Origin: Tupaia tana
Lineage: Eukaryota; Chordata; Mammalia; Scandentia; Tupaiidae
Length of the DNA: 64,000 nucleotides
NCBI GenBank assembly: GCA_026018925.1
Contig: JAKSZU010000007.1
Span: 95,280,001 to 95,344,000 of the forward strand
Reading direction: 5' to 3'
Each line of letters begins with the position of its first letter. The first letter of the stretch is position 1. The notes under the pieces are model-generated. The model ran no database searches, had not been told where the DNA came from, and worked only from the letters and a program-made list of their open reading frames with translations. Below are positions 31,640-42,900 of the stretch, one piece after another. The position numbers and the translations under genes were made by a program.

Positions 31640-31740
31640 CCATTCGAATGTCAGCTTAAGGGCAGTGACCGTGTGTCCTTTTGTTCAGGGCTGCATCCCC
31701 AGTGCCTAGACCAGTACCCGGGACAGCGCAAGGCTCTCAG
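31640..31740 (+). mobile_element. L2-like 3' end
   Basis: aatgtcagcttaagggcagt, gggctgcatccccagtgcct and agaccagtacccgggacagc match the L2 3' consensus order. Confidence 0.6.
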
Positions 31741-32112
31741 CAAAGGCAGAGGCCGCAGGACAGTCTCCTCTGGTCTGCTTTCCCTTCCGTTGTGCCCAGT
31801 ACGATGTAAGACCTGTCCATGGAGTGGCTACTGCTCCGGAATGTCCTGGGTTCTTTGCCGTCTCCAGTTCTCAGCCTTCCGTACTTGAAAGCTTCATTGA
31901 TAATCCCATGATCTGGATTTTCTGTGTAACTGTTTCTATGATCTTTGGCTCTCTTGTTTTTGTTTGTTTTTGAGGGGGTTCATGTTGTGTTCAGTCTGTA
32001 GGGGACTGGGCTGTTGTTTCCTGGTCACTCTTATTCCTCTAAACCCTTCATAGTCCCAACCTAAAGCCCAGTGTGGGGGTTTCTCAGCCTCTCCCTGCCT
32101 TTTCGGAGGCTT

Positions 32113-32825
32113 TTCTTGGTTTTAATTTTTGCTATAGGGCTAGCGAGCTCACCAGAGAGACAGAGAGAGAGACAGGGAGAGGGAAAGTGAGAAATCGCCC
32201 CTCCAGTGGGTGCCTTGATCCCTCCTCCACTCTTCTCCAGATTCTGGGTACACACGCACGTGCTCAGTGTGACTTTCTTTTCTTTTTTGTTTTTAAAAGA
32301 ACTATTTATTCGATTTTATTTATTATTATTTTTTAAATTTGCTTAGAGCACATGCACTCGACAGAGAGAAAGTAAGTGAGAAAGCAAATCGCCAGATTCG
32401 GAACTTGAACCATGGTCTGCCATGTGGGAGTCCAGCACCTCAACCACCACAGCACCCACTGGCCCTCAGCGTGATTTTCTTCTCTCTTTTTTTGAGAGGT
32501 TTTTGCTATAGGGCGCATACACACACCAGAAAGACAGACAAAGAGACAGAAAGTGAAAAATTACCCCCCAGGGGGGATGGCCACGCCGCAATCCCTTCTC
32601 CTTCTTTCTCCTCTCAGGATCTTGAGCACACATGCACACACGCCCAGTGTGAGTTTAAGCCGCCGGGTCTGGGACTCAAACCACGGTCAACTACATGGGA
32701 GTCCAGCGACATAGCCATTACACCAACTGCTGGTCCCCCTCAGCGTGATTTTCAAGTCACCAGATGTGGGACTTGAACCGTGGTTGACCTTTTGGGAGTA
32801 CAACACCATGCCACCTGCTCGCTTC
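32113..32825 (-). mobile_element. Three SINEs nested in one another
   Basis: An old family-A copy (32113-32280 and 32750-32825) is split by a family-B copy (about 32290-32465), and a young family-A copy (about 32485-32737) landed in the duplicated target. The ctcagcgtgatttt string (first copy ctcagtgtgacttt) appears three times, marking both insertions. Confidence 0.9.
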
Positions 32826-32892
32826 AAGGTTCTTGACATTTAGTTTTTCTCCCTCTAGCCCCAACAATTTTTTAAAAGAATTATTTAATTTT

Positions 32893-32975
32893 GGGGCCAG
32901 CAGGTTACGTAGTGGTTAAAGTGCTGGAATTCCCACATGGCCGACTGCAGTTCAAGTTTTGGACCTGGCGGCTTA

Positions 32976-33021
<46 letters not shown>

Positions 33022-33215
33022 TTCTCTGGCAAAAATTCATGTGAAAAAAAAATTATTAAACAATTATTTTTTAAAAAGGATTAATTTTATTTATTATTAT
33101 TATTTTAATTTGCTATAGGGCAAAGTGAGAAATCAAGCTGCCAGGTCTGGGACTCAAACTGCTGTTGGCCATGTGGGAGTCTAGCATCTTAACTACCGTG
33201 CCACCTGCTGGCCCT
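32893..33215. mobile_element. Family-B SINE pair, (+) then (-)
   Basis: Plus copy 32893-33058 with a CT run at 32979-33017, then a minus copy about 33080-33215 ending ccacctgctggccc. Opposed copies could pair as a hairpin. Confidence 0.87.
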
Positions 33216-33247
33216 GCCTCATCAATTTTTATATTTTATTATTTATT

Positions 33248-33493
33248 TTTAGATTTTTGCTATAGGGCATGTATGTGCATTTGCCAGAGAGAGAAGGAGA
33301 GAGGACAATAAGGAATCACCCCGGGGTGGGGGGCGGATGGCCACACAATCTCTTCTTCCAAGTCTCCTCTTGGAATTTGGGCATGCACACACATGTGCCC
33401 TGTGTGATTTTCAAACTGCTTGTTCAGGACTTGAACTGTGGTCAGACATGTGGAAATCCAGCGCCTTAACCGCCATGCCACCTGCTGGCCCTG
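33248..33493 (-). mobile_element. Old family-A SINE
   Basis: agatttttgctatagggcat, gaatcaccccggggtggggg and head complement ccacctgctggccc. A further degraded copy may extend at 33500-33700. Confidence 0.8.
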
Positions 33494-33699
33494 TTTTATG
33501 TATGTTTGTTAATAATAGAATGTCTGCATACACATGGAGGAGTGGAGAGAAGCACCCTCCCCAGGGCCTGGCCACACTACAGTCCCATTCCTCCAGTTCG
33601 TCAGCTCCCAGGGACCCTGGGCATGTGCGCTTGCACCGGGCATGTTTCAGGCTGACTGGGCCAGGGAACTCGGACCACGGTCGGCACGTGGCTTCCACT

Positions 33700-35362
33700 C
33701 CAGTCCCGGGCACTGTGTGCTGTGGAGATTGGCCCCCATCGATCTGTACAAAGCTCTTCTGTTTCGTAGATGTCTCTTCTGGAAGTGACTCATAGGGGAA
33801 AGCAGCCCCAAACAAAGAGCACCCCTCTCTCAGCCTCTTGTTCGTTGTCTGCCTGGGTAACTTCAATGTGAGCCTGTGGTGGGCCCACACCCAGCCTTTA
33901 CGGAATGAATGAGTGTCGGCATGCCAGGCCAGGAGGCCCCCTGACACCTGTTCTGTGCCACGTTTTGTGCTGTGCTGGTTACAGAGGTGAAGAGACCATA
34001 TTTTTAGCACAGTGTTTAGAACAGAGGTCAACAGGAGGGGCTCTCAGAACACTCCCTCTCCTTGAGGGAACTTCCTCGGGAAAGTCACGTTCCCCAGAGG
34101 AGGGGCTTCTGAGCTAAACCTCCAGGAATAATGCAGTCTTCTGGGTAAAACCACTGGGGAAGCGTTGTACTTGCAGAGGAAATAGGTTGGGTGTACAGGA
34201 GCTCGGGGCAGCCGGGGAGAGGCAAGTGGGGTGTGGCCAAGGGCTCGGAGGCGGGTGGGGGTAGGGAGGGACGTGGTGAACCCAAGACCTGGGCCTGGGG
34301 GCAGGCGGGGGCCTTCAATGGCACCTGGAGTTTGGTCTTGATCCCTGGAGAGCTGTAGGGGCTGTGGATGAGCCTCCCCATCTTGCTGGTTGAGGCCTAG
34401 AGGCAGGTGTGGAGATGCGGTGGGAGGTCTAGGTTCTAGCCCCGGCTCTGCACCAGCGTGCCCTTTGGGCCTTTGGTTCCCCCACATGTAAAATGAGGCC
34501 TTCTCAGACTCTGTCAGTTTTGTGACCAGGATTCTGTCTAGAGGAAGAAAAGCCTGGAGCCCCCACTTTGTCAGGGGGACAGACGTCCCTCCATGCCCCA
34601 AGTCCTGATGAGCCTCGAAAACCCTCCCAGCGCCCAGGGTCCCCAGCAGCAGTGTCTCAGCCTTAAACCACATAGAGTCTCAGGATGTGAAAATGAACCA
34701 TCTGGCTTCTGCAGGGAAATGCACACACACGGGCGTGGCATTCACGTGTCCTGTGTGCATGCCGGCGTGGAGGAGCCTTCACGCAACGGGCCGCAGGGCT
34801 GAGCAGGCCCAGCACCCCTCCGTGAGAGCTGGAGCCTGGCTGCCGTGACTGCCGCTCTTCAGCAGGGTGAGCTTGGGCTTCCGCGTGGGTCTCCCGTCTC
34901 CTGGGCCAGGCCGTCTGGCCCTGCCGCTGCCCTGCCCTGATGAACCCCAGAATCACCCACCCCCACAGGCATTCCAAAGGCAGCTGAGAACCAGAGTCAG
35001 GGGCAGGGGAGACCCTGGGAGAAGGAGCAGGTGAGGGCGCGATGGGTGGTTGGGGGCCCCTCCTACTTCCTGCCCCCCTGCTCACTCCCTTCCCACTTCC
35101 CGGCCTCCTCTCAAGGCTCTGTTTCCTCACTCAAGTAAGAAGACTGAAGTGAATTATTCCCGAGGTTTCTTAAGACTCGGTGTTTTCTGATTTGGGTAGA
35201 GAAACTTGCAGATCGGTGTCTGTGCGGCCTAGGCAGGGTGGGAGGGGCCTGTGGGGGCCGAGCGTGGGACTAGTCTGCAGTGGGAGGGGCCAGGCGTGGC
35301 CGTGGGTGCCTGTGCTGCTGCCCTCCTGAAACCCTCTACCCATTCCTAAATCCACATAGTCC
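33700..35362. other. Intergenic, no gene recognised
   Basis: Mostly unique sequence with a MIR-like trace near 34430-34510 (tttgggcctttggttccc then acatgtaaaatgagg). Open frames on the minus strand show no family resemblance or splice structure. Confidence 0.5.
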
Positions 35363-35364
35363 CT

Positions 35365-35545
35365 GGGGCCAGCAGGTGGTGAGGTGGTTAAGGCATTGGA
35401 CCCCCACATGGCCAACCCTGGTTTGAGTCCTGGACCTAGCAGCTTGCTTTCTCACTTTCTCTCTCTGGTGATAGCCCTACAGCAAATTTTCAAAATGATA
35501 ATAATAAGTAAAATTAAGTAAATAATTCTATTAAATAGTCCCCAG
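35365..35545 (+). mobile_element. Family-B SINE
   Basis: ggggccagcaggtggtgagg head, ggtttgagtcctggacctag, short pyrimidine body and an AT-rich tail. Confidence 0.9.
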
Positions 35546-35721
35546 ACCTTTATTCAGAACCTGCCGACCATCCACAACCTTCTCTTGACATTTAAATTTA
35601 CCCCCAACTTTTCTCCCTCAGTTCCTACCCACTGTCCCAGCCTTCTTAAACAAAGCCCCCCCCCCCGCCAAATTTATATAACATTTACTTTGTGTTGGCT
35701 TTTTAAAAAATAGATAGGAGG

Positions 35722-36205
35722 GTCAGAACTGCATGATGGTTAAGGAGTCCCACATGGCTGACTACAGTTCAAGTCCTGGATCTGGTGGCTTGAAAATCAT
35801 GCCAGGTGGGGCCAGCAGTTAGCGTAATGGCTATGTCGCTGGACTCCCATGTAGTCGACCGCGGTTTGAGTCCCGGACCTGGTGACTTAAACTCACGTTG
35901 GGTGTGTGTACGTGCGTGCCCAAGATCTGAGAGGAGAATGGAGGAGAAGGGATTGTGGTGTGGCCATCCCCCCTGGGGGGTGATTTCTTGCTTTCTGTCT
36001 CTGTCTTCCTGGTGAGCGCATGCGCCCTATAGCAAAACCTCTCAAAAAGAAAAAAAATCATGCCAGGTGACTGTGTGTGTGTGCCCAGAATCCTGAGAGG
36101 AGAATGGAGAAGGGACTGAGGCATGGCCATCCCCCAGGGGATGATTTCTCACTTTACCTCTCTCTGCCTCTATCTGGCAAGCACATATGCCCTATTAAAA
36201 AACAA
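35722..36205 (+). mobile_element. Old family-A SINE with young copy nested inside
   Basis: The outer copy is interrupted at about 35805-36058 by a near-consensus copy. The aatcatgccaggtg string on both sides is the target-site duplication. Confidence 0.92.
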
Positions 36206-36234
36206 ACTAAAACAACTTAAGTAAATAAAGTGGT

Positions 36235-36255
36235 TTTTTTTTTTTGAGAGTTGTT

Positions 36256-36287
<32 letters not shown>

Positions 36288-36521
36288 TGCTATAGGGCAC
36301 ATACGCTCACCAGAAAAACAGAGAGAGACAGAAAGCGAGAAATCACCCCCCAGGGGGGATGGCCACGCCGCAATCCCGTCTCCTCCATTCTCCTCTCGGG
36401 ATCTTGGGCACGCACGTAAATGCGCCCAGTGTGAGTTTAAGGCACCGGGTCCGGGACGCGAACTGCTGTCAGCTGCATGGGAGTCTAGCAACACAGCCAT
36501 TACGCCAACTGCTGGTCCCAG
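36235..36521 (-). mobile_element. Young family-A SINE
   Basis: Long T tail with a (ttttg)n segment, ttttttgctatagggcacat, and head complement ccaactgctggtccc. About 430 bp upstream of the CD52 start codon. Confidence 0.93.
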
Positions 36522-36559
36522 TAAATAGTTTTTAAAATGGGTTAGGATTGTAGTTAATC

Positions 36560-36953
36560 CTCCAGAGGCTCTTTTGCACAAGGCTCAGAGAGGCACAGTT
36601 TCTGGCCCGAGGCATCAGAGTAGTGATGCCCAAGACTTGACCCTGGGATGCAGGACCCCGAGCCCAGGCCACTTACTGCCCACAGCTGCTGCTCTGCCCG
36701 CCTCTCTCCCTGGTGTCTGGCCCTCTCTCTATCCAGAACTCACCTGCCAAGGCCTAGGGCCTAGGGCCTAGTGCCACCCCCCCCAGCCCACAGAAAGGAA
36801 GCAGCACTCCTCCCCCACGCCCAGGCCCTCCCTCCCCCACCCCGCCCTCCTGCCTCCTGGTTCAAAAGCGGCCAAGCTAAACCGAGGCCTGCAGATAGCC
36901 CTGCGCTCGTCTTCAAAGGCAGATCCCGGGACGGCCACCCAGGTCCTCCCGAG
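36560..36953 (+). promoter_or_regulatory. CD52 upstream region and 5' UTR
   Basis: Non-repetitive sequence between the SINE and the CD52 ATG. No TATA box is evident at a convincing distance; CD52 promoters are known to be TATA-less. The transcription start cannot be placed from sequence alone. Confidence 0.4.
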
Positions 36954-37007
36954 ATGAAGGGCTTCCTCTTCCTCCTCCTCACCATCAGCCTCCTGATTAT
37001 GATTCAG
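36954..37007 (+). CDS. CD52: CD52 exon 1 coding part (signal peptide)
   Basis: Eighteen codons, MKGFLFLLLTISLLIMIQ, almost identical to the human leader. Ends CAG|gtaagc in phase 0. Confidence 0.95.
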
Positions 37008-38546
37008 GTAAGCGCAGCCCCTTGGGGACCCCGCACCATGGCCAGGACTCCCTGGTCTGGGCATGGCCATGCCGGGATGCAGGCTCCCAGGGGAACCAGG
37101 GCCTCGGGGCCCGGCTGCCCAGGCTTGCAGGCCTCTGACTGGCATCAGACCACGCTAGGGCTGCCCCTGACTCAAAGCCTGAGTCCACAGTCGAGGGGAC
37201 TCGGAGGGTGCCGCGTACACCGAGGCACCTGAGGGCTGCTCGAGTTTGGGGAACGAAGAGGCTGGAAAGGTGGCCCTGAGTGCGAATGGCATCGTGCCCC
37301 CCCGGGAGCCTGGGGCAGCAGTCCTGACGGGAGACAGGCAGGGGCCCCGGAAACGTGCCAGTGGAGGCCGCTCTGTTTCTGGGGGTGGTACAGAGCCTCC
37401 ACCCCAGCCAGAGAGAAGCCAGGGTGCTGGGAATGCACCGAACCCTCCCCTCAGGGACAGCGGGTGCCCGAAACCAGGTGCCATCCCAGGAGGCAGCTTT
37501 AGTAGCAAACTGCCTGAGGGCCGGGCGTGCGGGAGACGGCCATCATGTCCTTGATCGAGGACAGGCTGATCAAGCAGCAAGAACAGCGTGGCCCACCGAA
37601 ACTGCCCCGTGAGCAGCAAGACGGCTCGGCCTCGTGCAGCTTGTCGAGCATTAAGGACAGTCTGCTCGCCCCCGCCCCTGCCGTGCCCCGCCTGCGCCAG
37701 CCGGCCCCTCACCCACCTGTCACCTGTGAGCTCCCCACTCGGGATGGGGGCTCAGGCTGAGGAGGCGGGCGCCCTTCCCGAGCTAGTGAGGGCAGGGGCT
37801 GGGGCTCCCCGTCTCCCTCTGCTGGAGGGCTTGGTGGCCCGCAGGGGATAGCAGGAAGGTTCTGTGGGGGGAGGCCAGGAACCAGCTGTGTCCCTCCATG
37901 TCAGGCCGGAAGCAGCCACACACAGGACTCTGTGCAGAAGCAGTGGTCACAGGGAACAGAGTGGAGGACTGGCAGGGCAGAGGGTCAGGCACTACAGACA
38001 TTGTGTCTGTTATTGATTTATTTCCCCCTTTTTCTTTCTTTTTCTTTTTGGAGAGGTTTTTGCTATAGGGCATGTGTGTTTGCCAGACAGACAGAGAGAG
38101 ACAGAGAGACAGAAAGCAAGAAATTACCCCCCAGGGGGGATGGTCACGCTGCAATCCCTTCTCCTCCATTCTCTTGGGATCTTGGGCACGCACACACACG
38201 CGCCCGACGTGAGTTTAAGCCTCCGGTCTGGGACTTGAACTGCAGCTGACTACATGGGTGTCCAGCGACATAGCCATTATACCATCTGCTGGTCTTGACA
38301 TGTGGCTTTTAAATGACAAACAGGAGCTCCCTGATTGCCCTGCTTTTCTTTTTGCAGCTACAACCTTTAGTCTTGACAGGCTCGAGCACCACCCTCACCA
38401 AAGTCTCCACAAGAGCCACCATCAAGAAAGCCACCAAGGGAGCCCCTGCTGCCACCTCCCAGGGCGGGCCCCCGGTGCTCAGCATGGCCGAAGGCGGCTA
38501 CCTTCTCCTCTTGGTCAACATCCTCACCCACTTCTATCTCAGCTGA
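36954..38546 (+). CDS. CD52: CD52 (CAMPATH-1 antigen), two exons
   Basis: Exon 1 CDS 36954-37007 gives MKGFLFLLLTISLLIMIQ, donor gtaagc; exon 2 CDS 38358-38546 follows acceptor ctttttgcag. Product 80 aa (human 61, mouse 74). Layout: N-terminal signal peptide, a short Ser/Thr/Lys-rich mature peptide starting near TGSSTTLTKVSTR, and a hydrophobic C-terminus (GGYLLLLVNILTHFYLS) acting as GPI-attachment signal. CD52 is a GPI-anchored glycopeptide of lymphocytes, monocytes and epididymis. Oddity: the only Asn (in NIL) lies in the removed GPI signal, so the usual N-glycosylation sequon is absent. The likely omega site lies near LSMAEGG. Gene identity rests on the leader, two-exon layout, size and position between UBXN11 and CRYBG2. 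Confidence 0.93.
38048..38297 (-). mobile_element. Family-A SINE in CD52 intron 1
   Basis: ttttggagaggtttttgcta, aattaccccccagggggga, and head complement ccatctgctggtc. It ends only about 60 bp before the exon 2 acceptor at 38357, leaving a short space for branch point and pyrimidine tract. Confidence 0.93.
38358..38546 (+). CDS. CD52: CD52 exon 2 coding part (mature peptide and GPI signal)
   Basis: Sixty-two codons plus TGA, beginning LQPLVLTGSSTTLTKVSTR and ending LVNILTHFYLS. A strong pyrimidine tract precedes the acceptor. Confidence 0.92.
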   Translation, partial: LQPLVLTGSSTTLTKVSTRATIKKATKGAPAATSQGGPPVLSMAEGGYLLLLVNILTHFYLS

Positions 38547-38699
38547 GGGGACAACTAGCCTGGCTCCGCGCCCCGAGGCAGCTGAGAACTGGCGAGCGAG
38601 GGGTGGGATTGATGCCCAAGACCACCAGGCTGCGGCGTCAGGGGAGGGGCAATGGCAAAACGGAGGTCTGTGGAGGTGCAGGCACACCCAGGTGGGGTC

Positions 38700-38705
38700 A
38701 GTAAA
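38700..38705 (+). terminator. CD52 poly(A) signal, variant AGTAAA
   Basis: AGTAAA lies 154 bases past the stop, the only plausible hexamer nearby on this strand. A T/GT-rich stretch (gtcttcctgg, gtgtgg) follows within 40 bases. Confidence 0.5.
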
Positions 38706-38719
38706 GTCTTCCTGGTACT

Positions 38720-39820
38720 TGGCAGGCCCTGCGTGTGGTCACTGCACGTCACTGGGCCCCAGCTGCCCCCTCCCAAGGTCCAAGTGCCAAGGGTCCCTCC
38801 CCTGGGAATCACCTTGCAGGAACAAGGCCCCAACCCTGCCAGCTGCGGCACCCCCTCAGTTGCACCTGCTTCACCTCTCCCTGGGTGTTTGGGAAGGATG
38901 GTCCCAGAGTCCTCCCTGACCCCAAGCCCTGGGTGTCCCCGGCTCAGAGAGCCCGCTGCAGGACCTGGGCATCAGGGAGAGCCCCAGACCTGGGCACAGC
39001 CCACCTCTGCACATCCCTAGAAAACCAGACCGGTCTCGGTCACCCCTGGGGGCTGGGAAGGCCTCCAGGCTTGCGGTTGATAATGGGCACCACAGAGGGT
39101 AGAGAGTCCCCGAGCAGCCCCCGATGACCCTTCCCGGCCCGGCCTCTTCCTTGAGGACCAAGAAGTGCCTCGGTCTATATGGGGGACTTGGGGGAGGAGA
39201 GAAGGGGCTCCTATGTCCTGCGCTCTCTGAGCTGGGTGAGGGACTTGGACCCCTGTCCTGGCTGCTCTACTGAGGTCAAACCTTAGGCCTGGAGACCAGA
39301 GGTGGGGAGGGGGAGGGGAGCCCACCCACTGCTGGACTTATGCACCCACCTCTGGGCTTGTCTGCATCCCAGAACATTCTCCGGGGGCCACCGGCAAGCG
39401 TGGCTGACCCTTTCCCGTCCCTACACCCAGCCAGGCAGGCGGCCCTGCATCCATGGGTGGGTCAGGGTCCTCTATGTATCATCCACTTGTGTTCTCACCC
39501 TCACGGGGTGCATCGCTCTCCCGGCCGTCCTCCATGGGCCGAGTGCCCTGAGGGTGGGGACCAGGAGGCGCGGCGTGTCTGTGCCTGCCCCCGCTACGGT
39601 ACCATCCTGGCTCCCTTGGGTGACTGCGTGAAGTCAGGCGCTCTGCTTAGTCTGGTCCAGGGCTCCCTCTGGTGGCAGCGGGAGGCCTGACAGCCAAGCC
39701 CAGGTGAGCAGGGAGGAGAGGGTCAGCCTGGGTATAGGGGAGACAGGTGGACAGAGCCCACCCAACCCCACCCCCAGTATAAAGGCGTGCAGACGTGAGG
39801 ATACCTGGCGGCATATAGAA
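38720..39820. other. Intergenic between CD52 and CRYBG2 (tail-to-tail)
   Basis: About 1.1 kb of unique GC-rich sequence separating the convergent 3' ends. No repeats or genes recognised. Confidence 0.6.
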
Positions 39821-39825
39821 AACAG

Positions 39826-39831
39826 TTTATG
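39826..39831 (-). terminator. Possible CRYBG2 poly(A) signal, variant CATAAA
   Basis: CATAAA on the minus strand about 63 bases past the CRYBG2 stop. No canonical AATAAA is closer, so this is a weak call. Confidence 0.4.
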
Positions 39832-39893
39832 TTACAACAAAAGGCCTATAAAACATTTCATCCAGGCAGAAGCCTTCAGGGCGTGGAGGGGCT

Positions 39894-39982
39894 TCAAAGC
39901 ACGTGGACGGCCCAGATCTGGGATGCCCTGTCCTTTGCCACCTCCCACAGCACGACGTGGTCCCGGTCGTAGCCCCGGCCAC
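39894..39982 (-). CDS. CRYBG2: CRYBG2 last exon, lectin third lobe and stop
   Basis: [20 protein letters not shown] then SQIWAVHVL and TGA. QIW closes the beta-trefoil. Confidence 0.95.
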
Positions 39983-42900
39983 CTGGGGGAGGGAGTTAGG
40001 AGACGGTGGTCAGAGAGAGCTGGCACCCCTGCCCTCCGCCCCGCAGGCCCTCACACCGCACGCCCCACGGTACCCTTCACATCCAGGACCCGGCCCTCGA
40101 ACATCTGGCTGCAGATGTGCCCTGCTTCGCTGATGGCCCACGTCTGGCGCGGCAGGCGGCTCTCGGCCCACAGCACCACCTTGGAGCCTGGGCTGGGGGG
40201 TCCGATCACCTGCAGGCTCATGGTGGGGGCCGCCTGGGGCCCCGGGGGTGGTCAAGCACTGTCCCCTCAGAGGGTCTCTACCCCTCCACCCCGAGACACC
40301 CGAGCACACCACAGCAGCCTGAATGCCAGCTGCACGGACTTGGGAACGTCTTGGAGTCCTCCTAAGCTGCAGTGTCCTTGGGGACCCCCAAATACTGGTC
40401 TTTCTGAGGCTCCGACGTGAGTTAAACGAGTTGGGAAATATCTGGGAAGTCTTGCACAAGCGACTTTCAAACCAGACTCGAGCGTGGGTGAGCCTCCACG
40501 CAGGGACTGGGCGTGTGACTGTCAGCAAAGCGCCTCCCCTCCCTGCTCTGCGGGGCCGCCCTCACCGCCACACCCTCCCCCCAGGAGCCAGAGCTCGCCC
40601 TGCCCAGAGCCCCCACGCCCTTCCTGCCTCATCTCCAGCAACCCTGAACCCTGACTCGCTTCCTCGTCACCCGGGTGGCCTTGCGGCTCCTCAGAAACGC
40701 CAGGCTGTCCTCGCCCCGGGCCTTCGCACTGGCCGTCCCCTCTGCCAGAATGCTCCTGCACAGTGACACCCACGCTGCCTCCCTCAGATGTCACATCCTC
40801 AAGGGAAAGAAGGGCCCCTTCCGAGCTGCTCGCTCCTCGCCATGCTCTTCCGTCTGTTGCGCCGCCCGCCCGCCGAGGGAGACACCCAGACATCTGACCC
40901 GTTTAGGCTGTTCCGTCTTTCTCTCCTGCTCGGACTAAGCCGCCCTCTTCACACGGCTCTTCCCAGCACCTCCCCGGCCGGCACACAGGCTCGGGGAATG
41001 TCTGGGACGAGGACCCTCCTTAGCAGGGCTCGGCTCTATCGGCAGAGCTGGGGGCCTCAGAGGCACCTGGCAAAGCTCGGGCTCAGACCGAGGCCCAGGG
41101 AACCGCGTCTGCCCGGCACGCTGCTGCATGCTCCGCCTCCCTCGCCGGCTGGGACTCCCACCTGGGCCTGTGAGTCCCTGGGACCCAGCCGTCCTGACCC
41201 AGCCCCTAAATCGGTACCTGGTTCTTGAGCAGCCCGTCCTCGTAGTACCAGATGCAGCTGCCCCCGGCCCGGGGCTCAGAGACCACCACGCGGCCCGCCT
41301 TCATGTCCTCCACGTGGTCCGGCACTGCCAGGAATCCCCCCAGAGCCTCGTTCCAGAGGCGGAAGTAGACCCGGCGCTGGTGGGGGAAGGCCCAGAGTCA
41401 GGGGACCAGGCAGGCATGTCCCCCCACTGACTCTGGACCCTCCAGGCTCGGCCCCCCACCCTCCTGCCCCCAAATCTGCCTTACCCTGCCTCTAAGTGAC
41501 CCCCTTCACACAAACGCCGAGGGCACACACATACCGCACGCACACACAGAGTTCTATGTTCACAGGGACACCCACAGGTACCCCACACGGTGCAGGGGTG
41601 CCACAGAAGCTCACAGGACACACCATGCGCAGACACACACCCGGGCCCACGCACCTGGCGACACGGGTCTGCCAGCACTCCTGCTGCTGCAAGGCCGGCC
41701 GCGTGCAGGGCTGCAAGCCCACAGACTGACGGCACAGCTCCTGCCAAACAGGGGCCCGGACACCACAGTGCCAGGCCTCAGTGGGGCCCTGCGCAGGCCG
41801 GCGGGCTCGCAGGGACGCCCTAACACAGTCACGAGAGTGATCACAGCGCGGGCCGTGACCGAGCACGGGTCTCAGGGGTCTGAGAGGCCACCTGTCTTCA
41901 GGCCTCACAGCAGACCTGTGACACTCGCCCCAGTCTAAGGATGAGGCCGCAGGGCACAGTGCTAGCCCGGGACGGCAGCGCAAGCCCCCACCCACTCCTC
42001 GGGTCTTTACTTCCCCTTGTGTAACACGCCAGGGCTGGAGAGACACCCACGATGTCTGCTCACACTGAGTCACCAAGCCCGTGACTGCAGATGCACGCGC
42101 TCAGCCGGCTAACACAGGCCTGTGCAGTCAAAGCACTCCCGCAGGGGCCATAGACGGCGGAGCGGCAACGTCGCTGGACTGCCATCCCACGTGGCCAAGT
42201 GCGGTTCGAGTCCCGGACCCAGAGGTTTAAACTCACACCAGGCACGTGGGCATGCGTGCCCAAGATCCTGAGAGGAGAGTGGAGGAGAAGGGATTGTGGT
42301 GTGGCCACCCCCCCTGGGGGTGATTTCTCACTTTCTGTCTCTGTCTCTGGAGAGCAGAAGTGCCTTATAGCAAAACTCTCTCCCCGGCAAATAAAAGTCT
42401 TGCGTGCACACACTCAGAGCCCCTCTGCAGTGCACAGACACACAGGCACGACACCACCACAGGCACAGAAACACCCCCAGACGGCACGTGCGTGCACACA
42501 CATACACAGAGCCTAGGGCCGGTCACCGTAAAGGCACATATGCATACGTGAGACTCATATCCAGACAGGCAGGCAGGCACAGACATACACACACATACAG
42601 CGAGGGGTGCCATGTACTACTGGTGGGTAGAACATGAGATAATTTTCAGATCTGTGTGGATAAACCTATGTTTGAAAATGTACGCCTGGGGCCAGCAAGG
42701 GGCAGGTGGTTAAGGCACTGGGCCCCCGCATGGCTGACCGCGGCCCCAGATCGGGCAGCTTGCTTTCTCACTTTCCCTCTCTCTGTCTCTCTGGAGAGTA
42801 CATGTGCTTGTAACAAATTTAATAATAATAACAATAATAATAAATAATTCTTGGGACCAGCAGTTAGTGTAATGGCTATGTCGCTGGACTCCCACGTAGT

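Noticed and set aside
32971-33017. CRISPR-like or other regularly spaced array
   Set aside because: The region is a simple CT run within a SINE; no spaced direct repeats of the CRISPR kind occur in the window.
37544-37760. Plus-strand open frame beginning MSLIEDRLIKQQEQ in CD52 intron 1
   Set aside because: It looks protein-like, but I recognise no family, it lacks splice partners, and the region is ordinary GC-rich intron.
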